A program made the translations under genes and the position numbers. A stretch of DNA of 64,000 bases, taken from assembly GCF_009664975.1 (NCBI RefSeq), contig NZ_WJXB01000003.1, forward strand, positions 620,001 to 684,000, read 5' to 3'. The DNA is from Paenibacillus monticola. Its GTDB lineage: Bacteria > Bacillota > Bacilli > Paenibacillales > Paenibacillaceae. How positions within the stretch are numbered: position 1 is the stretch's first letter; every line of letters starts with the position of its first letter. Shown in pieces: positions 35,696 through 43,458 of the stretch. The notes beneath the pieces were generated by a model, which made no database searches, was not told the DNA's origin, and saw nothing but the letters and a program-made list of their open reading frames with translations.

Positions 35696-35893
35696 ATGAA
35701 AAGAAAGATGGAATGTGTTCATTATCTACAGTGTTACCTGAATTATCGATTCATTTATATTACAGTTATTGAACTTATGACGATGAAAAGCTTTGACGAT
35801 ATTACCATTCAGGATCTTTCAGATAGAGCAAACGTCAGGCGCAGCAGCAGTCGATTTCTGGAATTTCTTATTGAAGAGAATAAAAAAACCTGA
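35696..35893 (+). pseudogene. TetR-family regulator remnant with internal deletion
   Basis: 65 codons. Residues about 20-50 (VIELMTMKSFDDITIQDLSDRANVRRS) are a normal TetR N-terminal helix-turn-helix up to the point where STFY-HF should follow. Instead the sequence jumps to SRFLEFLIEENKKT, which looks like the far C-terminal end of such a protein. This fits an in-frame loss of roughly 120 codons from a gene that once repressed the divergent cupin/reductase genes. The resulting peptide lacks the recognition helix end and the ligand domain and is unlikely to function. Confidence 0.7.
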
Positions 35894-35908
35894 TGTGTTA
35901 ACATCAGG
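35882..35908 (-). terminator. terminator of the binding-protein/GH43 unit
   Basis: On the minus strand CCTGATGT and ACATCAGG form an eight-base stem with a four-base loop followed by TTTTTTTATT. It lies about 40 bases after the GH43 stop and overlaps the end of the TetR remnant on the other strand. Confidence 0.85.
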
Positions 35909-35948
35909 AATTGAGTGAACTTGAAAGGGAGAGTGTTGTTATACTCCT

Positions 35949-37460
35949 TTATGTGAAATCATAATCGAACCAATCGAAATGAGCAGGTGAGCTAGATTTT
36001 TCACCATTACCTGTTGCATACATTGCCATAAACACACCCGTAAAGCCGCCGGCAACCTCTGTTCCCAACAGCCCACATTCTCCGTGACCGAACCAGACCG
36101 GTTCCTGACCGTTATCCGAATACCCAAAGGAATACTGCGTTTGGTCAGCATGAACGATCAGAACAATGGAGTCGGACGACCAGAGGATCTCATTCTCTAC
36201 CTTCCACAGTGTGCCCAGCCGTCTGCGAAAGATAAGTTTGCGCTCTTCTTTGATTCGCGTTATGGCGATTTCATAATGAAATCGTTCATTCATAAACACA
36301 GTAATGCCTGCTTCTTCGCCATCCTGCTGTGGTGCGAATGTCATATGTGCAGCAGTGCGACATTCGAAATGCTGCTGTCTTCTGCCGACAAAAGCTGGCA
36401 CACCCCCTTCATTCAGAGACACTTCGGAACCATATAGTGCTAGATAGCCTTTTTTCTCTGTGAGTGACCACCTCTCCGAATCAGGTGATCGTAAGAAGGT
36501 CCAGAAGGAAGCTAGTGTCGTACCATCGAAATGGTCCCTCACTGGAGAAACAGGCTGTGAATGTAGTGGAAGACTTCCGGCTGACATGATTTCGCTAACA
36601 GTTCCATGGTCTCCGATAATTGGCCAACCGTCCTCTGTCCAATGTACCGGTGCCAGAAAGGTTTCCCGGCCGAGGTGATGATGTTGGGGATATCCAATGG
36701 GTCGAATTCCAAGGAATACAGCCCACCAGTTGCCATCTTGTGTCTGGATTAAATCAGCGTGTCCTGTTGCATGAATGGATTGTTGCTGGCTCCGATGAGT
36801 TAGAATTGGATTATACGGACAGCTTTCAAAGGGTCCCTCCGGCTGTTTGCTCCGAGCCACAGTCACCATATGTCCGTATTCTGTTCCTCCCTCGGAAATC
36901 ATGAGGTAATAATACTCTCCGATCCGGTAAAGATGCGGAGCCTCAGGATATTGGCCTCCAGTCCCTTTCCAAACTAGAATAACATCTGACAGACGCTCCC
37001 CTGTTTCTATATTAATTCGGCTCTGGTAAGCTCCTTGGCCCATGGCATCATGAGAGGTCGTATAATAGACTGTTCCTTCATCATCAAAGAACAGATCTGG
37101 ATCAATGCCGGGTTGATCGACATAAACAGGATCGGACCAGGAACCGTGTATGTCATTGGTGTACACATAAAAGTTACCTCCACCCGACACATTAGTGGTA
37201 GTCATATAGAAGGTTCCTTTGTAATAACGGATCGTTGGGGCATAAATACCACCTGAGCTCCCAGCTGTTCTAAGATCTAGCTGTGCTGTGCGTGTCAAGA
37301 CATGGCCGATCTGTTGCCAATGCACTAAATCTTTACTATGAAATAACGGTACACCAGGAAAGTATTCAAACGAACTGGTCACCAGATAGTAATCATCACC
37401 AACTCGGCAGACGCTGGGGTCGGGGTGAAAACCACTAATAACGGGATTATGATAATTCAT
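35949..37460 (-). CDS. cytoplasmic GH43 glycosidase, GH43_12-like with C-terminal beta-sandwich
   Basis: About 503 residues, no signal peptide. The N-terminal propeller (about 1-300) has base Asp14 in GFHPDPSVCR, the GIDPDLFFDD stretch, the EAPHLYRIGEYYY stretch with the general-acid Glu, and EGGTEYGHMVT. The C-terminal beta-sandwich (about 315-500) has DHFDGTTLASFW and EVAGGFTGVFMAMYATG, the two-domain form of beta-xylosidases and arabinofuranosidases. The start is the ATG after GAGGAG, seven codons inside the longest frame. It is 33 bases after an oligosaccharide-binding protein gene and is cotranscribed with it. It is a paralogue of the enzyme at 41336-42832. Confidence 0.92.
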   Translation of the reverse strand: MNYHNPVISGFHPDPSVCRVGDDYYLVTSSFEYFPGVPLFHSKDLVHWQQIGHVLTRTAQLDLRTAGSSGGIYAPTIRYYKGTFYMTTTNVSGGGNFYVYTNDIHGSWSDPVYVDQPGIDPDLFFDDEGTVYYTTSHDAMGQGAYQSRINIETGERLSDVILVWKGTGGQYPEAPHLYRIGEYYYLMISEGGTEYGHMVTVARSKQPEGPFESCPYNPILTHRSQQQSIHATGHADLIQTQDGNWWAVFLGIRPIGYPQHHHLGRETFLAPVHWTEDGWPIIGDHGTVSEIMSAGSLPLHSQPVSPVRDHFDGTTLASFWTFLRSPDSERWSLTEKKGYLALYGSEVSLNEGGVPAFVGRRQQHFECRTAAHMTFAPQQDGEEAGITVFMNERFHYEIAITRIKEERKLIFRRRLGTLWKVENEILWSSDSIVLIVHADQTQYSFGYSDNGQEPVWFGHGECGLLGTEVAGGFTGVFMAMYATGNGEKSSSPAHFDWFDYDFT

Positions 37461-37493
37461 ATACGGGTTCTCCTCATCCATTACAATAGTGAA

Positions 37494-39179
37494 CTACTCA
37501 TTCCAAAGCTTAACACGATCTTGGACATATTTCGTAAATCCCTTTTCCATCTTCTCGACACCGGCCTTAATCAGGTCCTGCTGATAGTCATCCCAAATTT
37601 TGTCGAACTCTTCTGGTTTTGCAGTTACAGCCTCCGGGATTCTTTTCCAAGTAATATCCTTCATCTTATTAGCCAGAATATTGGATTCATCATCACTCGG
37701 CACCGGAATATTCCATGCTGCACCCCAAGCTTTAACCGGAAATTCGTCTTCTTGCGGAAAAAGATCTAACCAGGTCGTAGCATGATACGCTTGCAGCGTT
37801 TCCTTATCGGTAGCCGTATAGGCTTCAATAATTTGTTCTGGGTAATTCTTTGTAAAGTAGTTGCCGGTCGAATCTTTTACACCATCACCATAATGTGCTC
37901 CAATGTTAGTATAGAACCCGATGCCGGTCTCCTTACTGAATGCCGTGCTGTCATTTATGATGCGCTGCTGAACCCCTTCCGGCACGACACGTTTACCGTC
38001 TTGCATAGTATACTGCTTGCCCTCTATGCCCCAATTATTTAGAACCTGAACTTGTTCAGAAGCCATGAAATCCAGGAATTTAATCGCCCGAATAGGATCT
38101 TTGCAGTCCGTAGTAATACCAATACCCCAGCCGGCTATGAAGCCTGTGGACTGGAAGCGATTATCTTTATATTTGTCAGAGAGCATTACCGAGTAATGAC
38201 CATAAGTCTGGTCAGATTTTCCTGCGGTCTTAAGGGATTTCTCTCCATCCGCATAACCCCAATCTGCATCGATCAAACCAATTACACGCCCCGAAGCAAC
38301 CTTGGCCAAATATTGATCATTCTTTTGTACAAAAGTATCTTGCACGAGCAAGCCGGTGTTGTACATATGATTCAGCCATTGGAAATATTCCTTTTCGCCT
38401 TCCGTTCTAAAATGATAGGTCGCTTCATTAGTGTTGGAATCGATATAATATTCGCCATCACCTGACTTGCCAGTCGTTTCAGCTGCGGGATTGGTTACGG
38501 AAATATACATCCGCCAATCATCCGCATTAAGCATAAGCCCAATATTTTTATTCCCCGTTTCGTCGGTTGGATGTTTGTCTAGATAGGCTTTTATAACATT
38601 CTCGTAATCTTGAAGTGTTTTAATATCCGGATAGCCTGCTTCTTTCACAGCGCGGTGCTGCAGCTCAAATCCACCGCCTGCCACAAAGGTTTTTCCATCT
38701 ACAGCCGAGTATGTCGGAATTACATAAATGGCCTTGTCATCATCGCTGTAACGAAGACGCTTAATTTGATCACCGAACATTTTCTTGATATTTGGAGCAT
38801 ATTGATCGATTAGATCGGTAAGGTCAAGCATAGCCCCGGCATCCACTAATTTGTTCAAATCTCCTTTGGGGTTGATGAGGTCAGGGTAGTCACCACTTGT
38901 TGCAATAAGCGCTACCTTTTGTGCAGGGTCGCCTACAGCAAATTCGGCATCAAGTGTAACGCCTGTCTGCTTTGTAATTTCTTTACTGATGTCATCTTGC
39001 ATGTTTTGCCAATTTGGGTTTGCGTCTTCACCAAAATACGAGAATGTGATCGGTGATGTATCATTCTCATTTGTAGTCTCCGCCTTGTTGTTTGCCGCAT
39101 TATTGCTGCACCCTACCACCAGTCCCAATGCAAGAGTTAAAACCAAACATAACTTTGGAAATTTCCCGATTTTACCCAT
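37494..39179 (-). CDS. oligosaccharide-binding lipoprotein with no adjacent permease genes
   Basis: About 561 residues. The lipoprotein signal has lipobox LVVGC, then NNAANNKAET linker. The body is a large type II solute-binding fold related to LplA (TGVTLDAEFAVGDPAQKVALIATSGDYPDL, GADWG-like DADWGYADG, AGWGIGITT). The ATG after GGGGGT is used, 20 codons inside the longest frame. Unlike other members it is not followed by permeases: the only partner is the GH43 gene. It may load permeases encoded elsewhere, or those at 30.3-32.2 kb, with a different oligosaccharide. The divergent AraC gene probably controls it. A good cre site lies about 36 bases upstream. Confidence 0.9.
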   Translation of the reverse strand: MGKIGKFPKLCLVLTLALGLVVGCSNNAANNKAETTNENDTSPITFSYFGEDANPNWQNMQDDISKEITKQTGVTLDAEFAVGDPAQKVALIATSGDYPDLINPKGDLNKLVDAGAMLDLTDLIDQYAPNIKKMFGDQIKRLRYSDDDKAIYVIPTYSAVDGKTFVAGGGFELQHRAVKEAGYPDIKTLQDYENVIKAYLDKHPTDETGNKNIGLMLNADDWRMYISVTNPAAETTGKSGDGEYYIDSNTNEATYHFRTEGEKEYFQWLNHMYNTGLLVQDTFVQKNDQYLAKVASGRVIGLIDADWGYADGEKSLKTAGKSDQTYGHYSVMLSDKYKDNRFQSTGFIAGWGIGITTDCKDPIRAIKFLDFMASEQVQVLNNWGIEGKQYTMQDGKRVVPEGVQQRIINDSTAFSKETGIGFYTNIGAHYGDGVKDSTGNYFTKNYPEQIIEAYTATDKETLQAYHATTWLDLFPQEDEFPVKAWGAAWNIPVPSDDESNILANKMKDITWKRIPEAVTAKPEEFDKIWDDYQQDLIKAGVEKMEKGFTKYVQDRVKLWNE

Positions 39180-39214
39180 TTTAATACCCCCATCTGTAAT
39201 TGCATTATTGTTGT

Positions 39215-39228
39215 TGAATGCGCTTACG
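39215..39228 (+). promoter_or_regulatory. cre site upstream of the orphan binding-protein/GH43 unit
   Basis: TGAATGCGCTTACG fits 12 of 14 cre positions (also 12 of 14 when read on the other strand). It lies between the candidate promoter and the start codon, a position suited to CcpA roadblock repression. Confidence 0.55.
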
Positions 39229-39290
39229 TCTTGTTCCAAGTTAACAGACTCACTTACACCACTTCTCTGTAAATTCAGCTCTCAGTTAGT

Positions 39291-39296
39291 ATTATA
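39291..39296 (-). promoter_or_regulatory. candidate -10 box for the binding-protein/GH43 unit
   Basis: TATAAT on the minus strand, 112 bases before the start codon. No good -35 hexamer lies 16-18 bases upstream, as expected for a promoter that needs the divergently encoded AraC-type activator. Confidence 0.4.
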
Positions 39297-39391
39297 GTTT
39301 TATTCTTAGTCCTTAAACCTTGATTTAAAAGACCAAAAATAGGATGATAGGGACAAATGTTCAACAATCCTAAGTGAAAGGGGAGTTTCGA

Positions 39392-40255
39392 TTGCGAAGT
39401 GTTCCTCTACATTGGTTTACAGCCGACAAACAATTCGAGTTTTTTATTCAGTACGGAGGACATCAGGAAGATATGTATCTACATAATCATGTGGATTTCT
39501 CCGAGCTCGTTATCGTTCTGCATGGAAATGCTACACATATTGTCAATACGGAAGAATCCTTTATCAAGAGAGGGGATGTTTTTGTCATTGATGGCGCTAC
39601 TTCTCATGCCTATAAAGACCCTCATGATTTTCAAATTTGCAACGTTATGTATAGCTCTGAGCTTCTGAAGTTAGCAGGTCCTGATCTGAGAAAATCAAAT
39701 GGGTTTCAAGCTCTTTTTATTTTGGAACCGTTTTATCGAAATATTCAACATTTAACCAGTAAATTGAGCTTGCCGATTTCAAGTTTAGACTATATCTCAT
39801 CAGTCCTGGATTTCATGATTGAGGAATATAAAAGTGAATTCCAGGGATATCAGACGATGCTACGTTCGCGGTTTATGGAGCTTGTCGTACATTTGTCCAG
39901 GCAGTATGAGAAGCAGGAAAGACAAGGGGTGCAAAGCAATCTGATGCATTTGGCAAATGCTATTTCTTACATGGAGGATAACTATTTGGAGCGGCTTTCA
40001 CGTGAGGAGATTGCGGCTAAATCGAATATTTCCGTAAGGCATTTGAACCGGATCTTCCAATCTTATTATCAGACGACACCCTTCGCCTATCTTCAGCAGC
40101 TTCGCCTGGAACACGCATGTATGTTATTGAAGAAGACGAATCTGCCCATTTCAGAAATATCTTACAAAAGTGGTTTCAATGACAGCAACTATTTTACTCG
40201 CCAATTTACCAAGGTCTATGGCATGTCCCCCAAATTATACCGGAAGGATCTGTAA
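39392..40255 (+). CDS. AraC-family regulator with cupin sensor domain
   Basis: About 287 residues. The N-terminal cupin-like domain (HNHVDFSELVIVLHGNATHIV, GDVFVIDG) precedes a C-terminal AraC double helix-turn-helix (about 190-285: EEIAAKSNISVRHLNRIFQSYY and ISEISYKSGFNDSNYFTRQFTKVYGMSP). The start is taken as TTG six bases after AAAGGGGAG; an in-frame GTG six codons earlier lies before that site. It is transcribed divergently from the orphan binding-protein/GH43 unit and most likely activates it on sensing the imported sugar. Its stop codon abuts that of the convergent ArsR-type gene with no base between. Confidence 0.9.
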   Translation: MRSVPLHWFTADKQFEFFIQYGGHQEDMYLHNHVDFSELVIVLHGNATHIVNTEESFIKRGDVFVIDGATSHAYKDPHDFQICNVMYSSELLKLAGPDLRKSNGFQALFILEPFYRNIQHLTSKLSLPISSLDYISSVLDFMIEEYKSEFQGYQTMLRSRFMELVVHLSRQYEKQERQGVQSNLMHLANAISYMEDNYLERLSREEIAAKSNISVRHLNRIFQSYYQTTPFAYLQQLRLEHACMLLKKTNLPISEISYKSGFNDSNYFTRQFTKVYGMSPKLYRKDL

Positions 40256-41161
40256 TTACATTAGGTACACACGAATTACAATATCCTGGTCATGATTGCC
40301 GAACCCAGCCCCATAGAGTGTCAATCCACCCACGTTAATGGAATTCTCGTCAACCGCGAACCGAAGTGTCCAGAATTGTTCCCGTAGCTTAATATCCGCG
40401 ATAGTCACATCCGACATCCACTCTTCATCTACAAATGTTCCTGAGTTATCAATACGGATCGTCTTCAATAAGCCGTATTGATTCACATTTCGATGCCACC
40501 ATTCCGGTGTATATTTGCCCCGTGCAGCCCTTCCAAAGTCAGCCGGACTTGTCCAGGTTCCAAGCGTTATACCGTTGAATGTGAAGTGAATATCCGATGG
40601 CCAATGATCGTTCAAGCCAGGCGCTTCTGAGGCAATTTCCAGTGATATTTCGATGGACTCGGGAGTTTGATCAGGAAGCAGATAGTTAGGTGTCTTGTAC
40701 TCGACGTACCCCCTCCCGAACCATAAAATAGCGGCGTTCACTCGCTCAGGGTCCAGAAAATAGCGTGGGTCATCCCAAACTCCAATTTCCATCTCAGGCG
40801 TGCCAAGCCCGCAGGTAGGATAAACTTCAAAAGAGGTATAATGTCCGATGGCAATTGTCTGCTCTCTGATCCTCGCGGTTCGGCTGGCAACGGGCAGCTC
40901 GATTTCAACATTTTTTTGTTTCAAGTAACACATTTTGTGTGTCCCTCCGTTTTGGCGTACCCTGCGGCTTCCGATTAGTCCGGCTACTTCCAGTTTGCGG
41001 ATGTGCATGGTGACGATGGAGGGGCTAAGCTCTAACTTAGCCGCAATCTCCTTCACATTCATTTCGTTATCAGCAATAAAGCTCATAATCCGCCATCTGA
41101 CTTCGCTTGCCAGTGCTTCATATAACGCCATGAATTTCGGTTCCCCGTTCGCTTTGATCAT
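40256..41161 (-). CDS. ArsR-type winged-helix regulator with large C-terminal domain
   Basis: About 301 residues. The N-terminal winged helix (about 10-85) has ALASEVRWRIMSFIADNEMNVKEIAAKLELSPSIVTMHIRKLEVAGLIGSRR in segments typical of ArsR regulators, without visible metal-binding cysteines. The C-terminal ~190 residues (GHYTSFEVYPTCGLG, PQ-like YFLDPERVNAAILWFGRGYVEYKTPNYLL, WHRNVNQYGLLKTIRID) form a domain I know only from regulators beside glycosidase genes; it probably binds a sugar. The ATG after CAGGAG is used, 12 codons inside the longest frame. It is divergent from the GH43 gene at 41336 and probably represses it. Confidence 0.82.
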   Translation of the reverse strand: MIKANGEPKFMALYEALASEVRWRIMSFIADNEMNVKEIAAKLELSPSIVTMHIRKLEVAGLIGSRRVRQNGGTHKMCYLKQKNVEIELPVASRTARIREQTIAIGHYTSFEVYPTCGLGTPEMEIGVWDDPRYFLDPERVNAAILWFGRGYVEYKTPNYLLPDQTPESIEISLEIASEAPGLNDHWPSDIHFTFNGITLGTWTSPADFGRAARGKYTPEWWHRNVNQYGLLKTIRIDNSGTFVDEEWMSDVTIADIKLREQFWTLRFAVDENSINVGGLTLYGAGFGNHDQDIVIRVYLM

Positions 41162-41335
41162 AATTATAATCTCCTGACTCATACCTATTGAAATCACATA
41201 TATATTAATTTAATAAATTTCACCCAAACCTTCAACCCTTTTATATTGAAATCTCCTAGTCAATGGTGTTTAATTTTCATAACAGTTAATCCTATTGGAT
41301 TCTTATATGTATGAATTTATCAATGAGGTGAAGAA

Positions 41336-42832
41336 ATGAAATATAATAATCCGGTCATCAAAGGATTTTATCCTGACCCTAGCGTATGCAAAGTTGAAGA
41401 TACCTATTATCTGGTTTGCAGTTCCTTTCAATATTTCCCCGGCGTTCCGATTTTTGAGAGCAAAGATCTGATTAATTGGACCCAAATGGGTCATTGCCTA
41501 ACCCGAAAGAGTCAGGTTCAGCTGGGCACTGTTGACAGCTCCGGTGGTGTATTTGCTCCCACCCTGCGCTACAATAAGGGAAGATTCTACATGACAACCA
41601 CAAATGACACTACACATCAGAACTTCTATGTCTGGACTGACGACATTTACGGCGAATGGTCTGATCCGATTAATGTCGATCAGGGAGGAATTGATCCGGA
41701 TCTATATTTTGAAGACAACAAAGCGTATTTCATGAGCAATGGGACAGATGATAATGGAGTTAGCGGTGTCGTCCAGTGCGAAATCGAAATCGAATCTGGG
41801 CGCAAGCTGACGCCAAGCCGCTCAATATGGCAAGGTTCAGGCGGACGCTATTTGGAAAGCCCGCATCTCTACAAAATCAATGGACGGTATTATTTGCTGG
41901 CAGCTGAAGGCGGAACCGAATATGGCCATATGGTCACTTATGCGCGGGGAGATTCACCATCCGGCCCGTTCGAAGCCTATCCAGACAATCCCGTTCTGAC
42001 CAATCGTAATTTGGGCGGTTACGAGCTGCAGGGGGTTGGCCACAGCGACCTAATTCAAGACCACGAAGGGAATTGGTGGCTTGTTCATCTTGGATTCCGG
42101 CAGACCGGACAGTATCTTACCTATCACCACCTGGGACGCGAAGTTTTCTTAACTCCGGTTATCTTTAGCGAAGACGGTTGGTTTACTGCGGGTCACAACG
42201 GTACCACTCTTATGAGCTTCGAGACGGATCGAATTGCAGACACAATCATTCAGCAGGAGAAACAAGTCTTTACATTCGAGAACACGGACTGGAATCTGGA
42301 CTGGTGTTATCTACGGCATCCGGCCACAGAACATTATCTGTTAGCACCTGATAAAATAAAACTTATAGGAACGGAAGTTACGCTGGATGTTCCCGCATCC
42401 CCGACATTTATAGGTATTCGTCAAAAAGACTTTAACGCGGTTATTTCATGCGAAATCAGCCTTGCCAGCGGCGAAGCCGGTATTACTCTCTATATGGACG
42501 AAAACCATCATTATGATTTGGCGCTGCGCGAACATCAACAAGGATACGAGGTCATCGAAAGACTGAATATCGGGGATATTAAATCGATTGAAAAATCCAT
42601 AGATCTGAGCCATTGCAGTCATACTACATTGGTAATTAAGGCTACTCCAACTCATTATTATTTCTATGTTCAGCTGGAAGGTACCGAGACCTTACTAGGA
42701 GCGGCGCAAACCAAATATCTCTCTTCTGAAGTAGCAGGCGGTTTTACGGGTGTACTGATCGGTTTGTATGTTACTGGAGAAACCCCAGAGTCTTATGCAG
42801 AGTTCACACATTTTAGCTGCGTGTATTCTTAA
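41336..42832 (+). CDS. cytoplasmic GH43 glycosidase, GH43_12-like
   Basis: 498 residues, no signal peptide. The propeller domain has base Asp14 (GFYPDPSVCK), Asp120 in GGIDPDLYF, and general-acid Glu174 in RYLESPHLYK, followed by EGGTEYGHMVTYARG. The C-terminal beta-sandwich domain (about 310-495) ends EVAGGFTGVLIGLYVTG. It is the same architecture and clearly a paralogue of the enzyme at 35949-37460. Likely activities are alpha-L-arabinofuranosidase or beta-xylosidase on imported oligosaccharides. GAGGTG lies before the ATG. It is a monocistronic gene with a terminator, divergent from the ArsR-type regulator. No cre consensus was seen in the 174-base promoter gap, which is very AT-rich. Confidence 0.92.
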   Translation: MKYNNPVIKGFYPDPSVCKVEDTYYLVCSSFQYFPGVPIFESKDLINWTQMGHCLTRKSQVQLGTVDSSGGVFAPTLRYNKGRFYMTTTNDTTHQNFYVWTDDIYGEWSDPINVDQGGIDPDLYFEDNKAYFMSNGTDDNGVSGVVQCEIEIESGRKLTPSRSIWQGSGGRYLESPHLYKINGRYYLLAAEGGTEYGHMVTYARGDSPSGPFEAYPDNPVLTNRNLGGYELQGVGHSDLIQDHEGNWWLVHLGFRQTGQYLTYHHLGREVFLTPVIFSEDGWFTAGHNGTTLMSFETDRIADTIIQQEKQVFTFENTDWNLDWCYLRHPATEHYLLAPDKIKLIGTEVTLDVPASPTFIGIRQKDFNAVISCEISLASGEAGITLYMDENHHYDLALREHQQGYEVIERLNIGDIKSIEKSIDLSHCSHTTLVIKATPTHYYFYVQLEGTETLLGAAQTKYLSSEVAGGFTGVLIGLYVTGETPESYAEFTHFSCVYS

Positions 42833-42877
42833 AGTTATCAAAGAAGTGGTACAGTTCAAATATAAATTAATATATTA

Positions 42878-42916
42878 ATGCGCCATGAAGCACTAGTTTC
42901 GTGGCGCATCTTTATT
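42878..42916 (+). terminator. terminator of the GH43 gene at 41336
   Basis: ATGCGCCA and TGGCGCAT form a perfect eight-base stem with a 16-base loop, followed by CTTTATT. It lies 45 bases after the stop codon. Confidence 0.7.
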
Positions 42917-42934
42917 AAAGAAAGGGGGGAAACC

Positions 42935-43257
42935 ATGAAAAAACTTATTTCACTCGCTTTTTTTGTGTTTTATTTTTGATTGGATGTGCCGCTGATGAAA
43001 CCAATAAAGCCAATACAGAAATATCAAATAGCGACCCAGTGACTTGGGTAACAATTGAAGACACAAATTATTATTATTCCTCTTATCACGATAGCATGGA
43101 TGAAAGTACTCTTATTGATACTGAGACAGTAACCGGCACTGATGATGGCATACAATATGGACGTAAAATTTTTAAAAGTACAGTACTTAAAAATAGCTAT
43201 TTTATTAAGAGTCCAGATCACGAAGGTGCATGGTTAGAATATAGAATTCGTGAATAA
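42935..43257 (+). pseudogene. small lipoprotein gene split by a frameshift in a T-rich signal peptide
   Basis: An ATG at 42935 with AAGGGGGG in front encodes MKKLISLAFFVFYF and then hits TGA. One base out of frame the reading continues LIGCAADETNKANTE, a textbook lipobox and linker, and runs on to residue ~107 overall (YYYSSYHDSMDESTLIDTETVTGTDDGIQYGRKIF). The two halves join naturally into a lipoprotein of about 107 residues if one base is added or lost in the T runs at 42957-42977. The mature part is acidic and not a family I recognise. It may be a true null, a phase-variable switch or a sequencing error. The surrounding gap 42833-43458 holds only this gene and two terminators. Confidence 0.7.
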
Positions 43258-43360
43258 ACAGTACCTTTCAATTCAATTCATTTTAAACCATTTCATTTAA
43301 ACTTACGGAAAATCGATGAATTTAACCTGCTTAAGCAATCCGCAATAGACCAAAAACAAA

Positions 43361-43399
43361 AAGACAGTGAGTCTCCAATACCCGGAGACTCACTGTCTT
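43361..43399 (-). terminator. strong terminator of the giant surface-protein operon
   Basis: AAGACAGTGAGTCTCC and GGAGACTCACTGTCTT form a perfect 16-base stem with a seven-base loop. On the minus strand the stem runs into TTTTTGTTTTTGG. It lies 60 bases after the stop of the 3212-residue gene. Confidence 0.9.
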
Positions 43400-43458
43400 C
43401 ATTTACAATAAAAATCTAATTTTCGAGAAATCCCCTGCCGCTTGCCTATGACCGGGTG

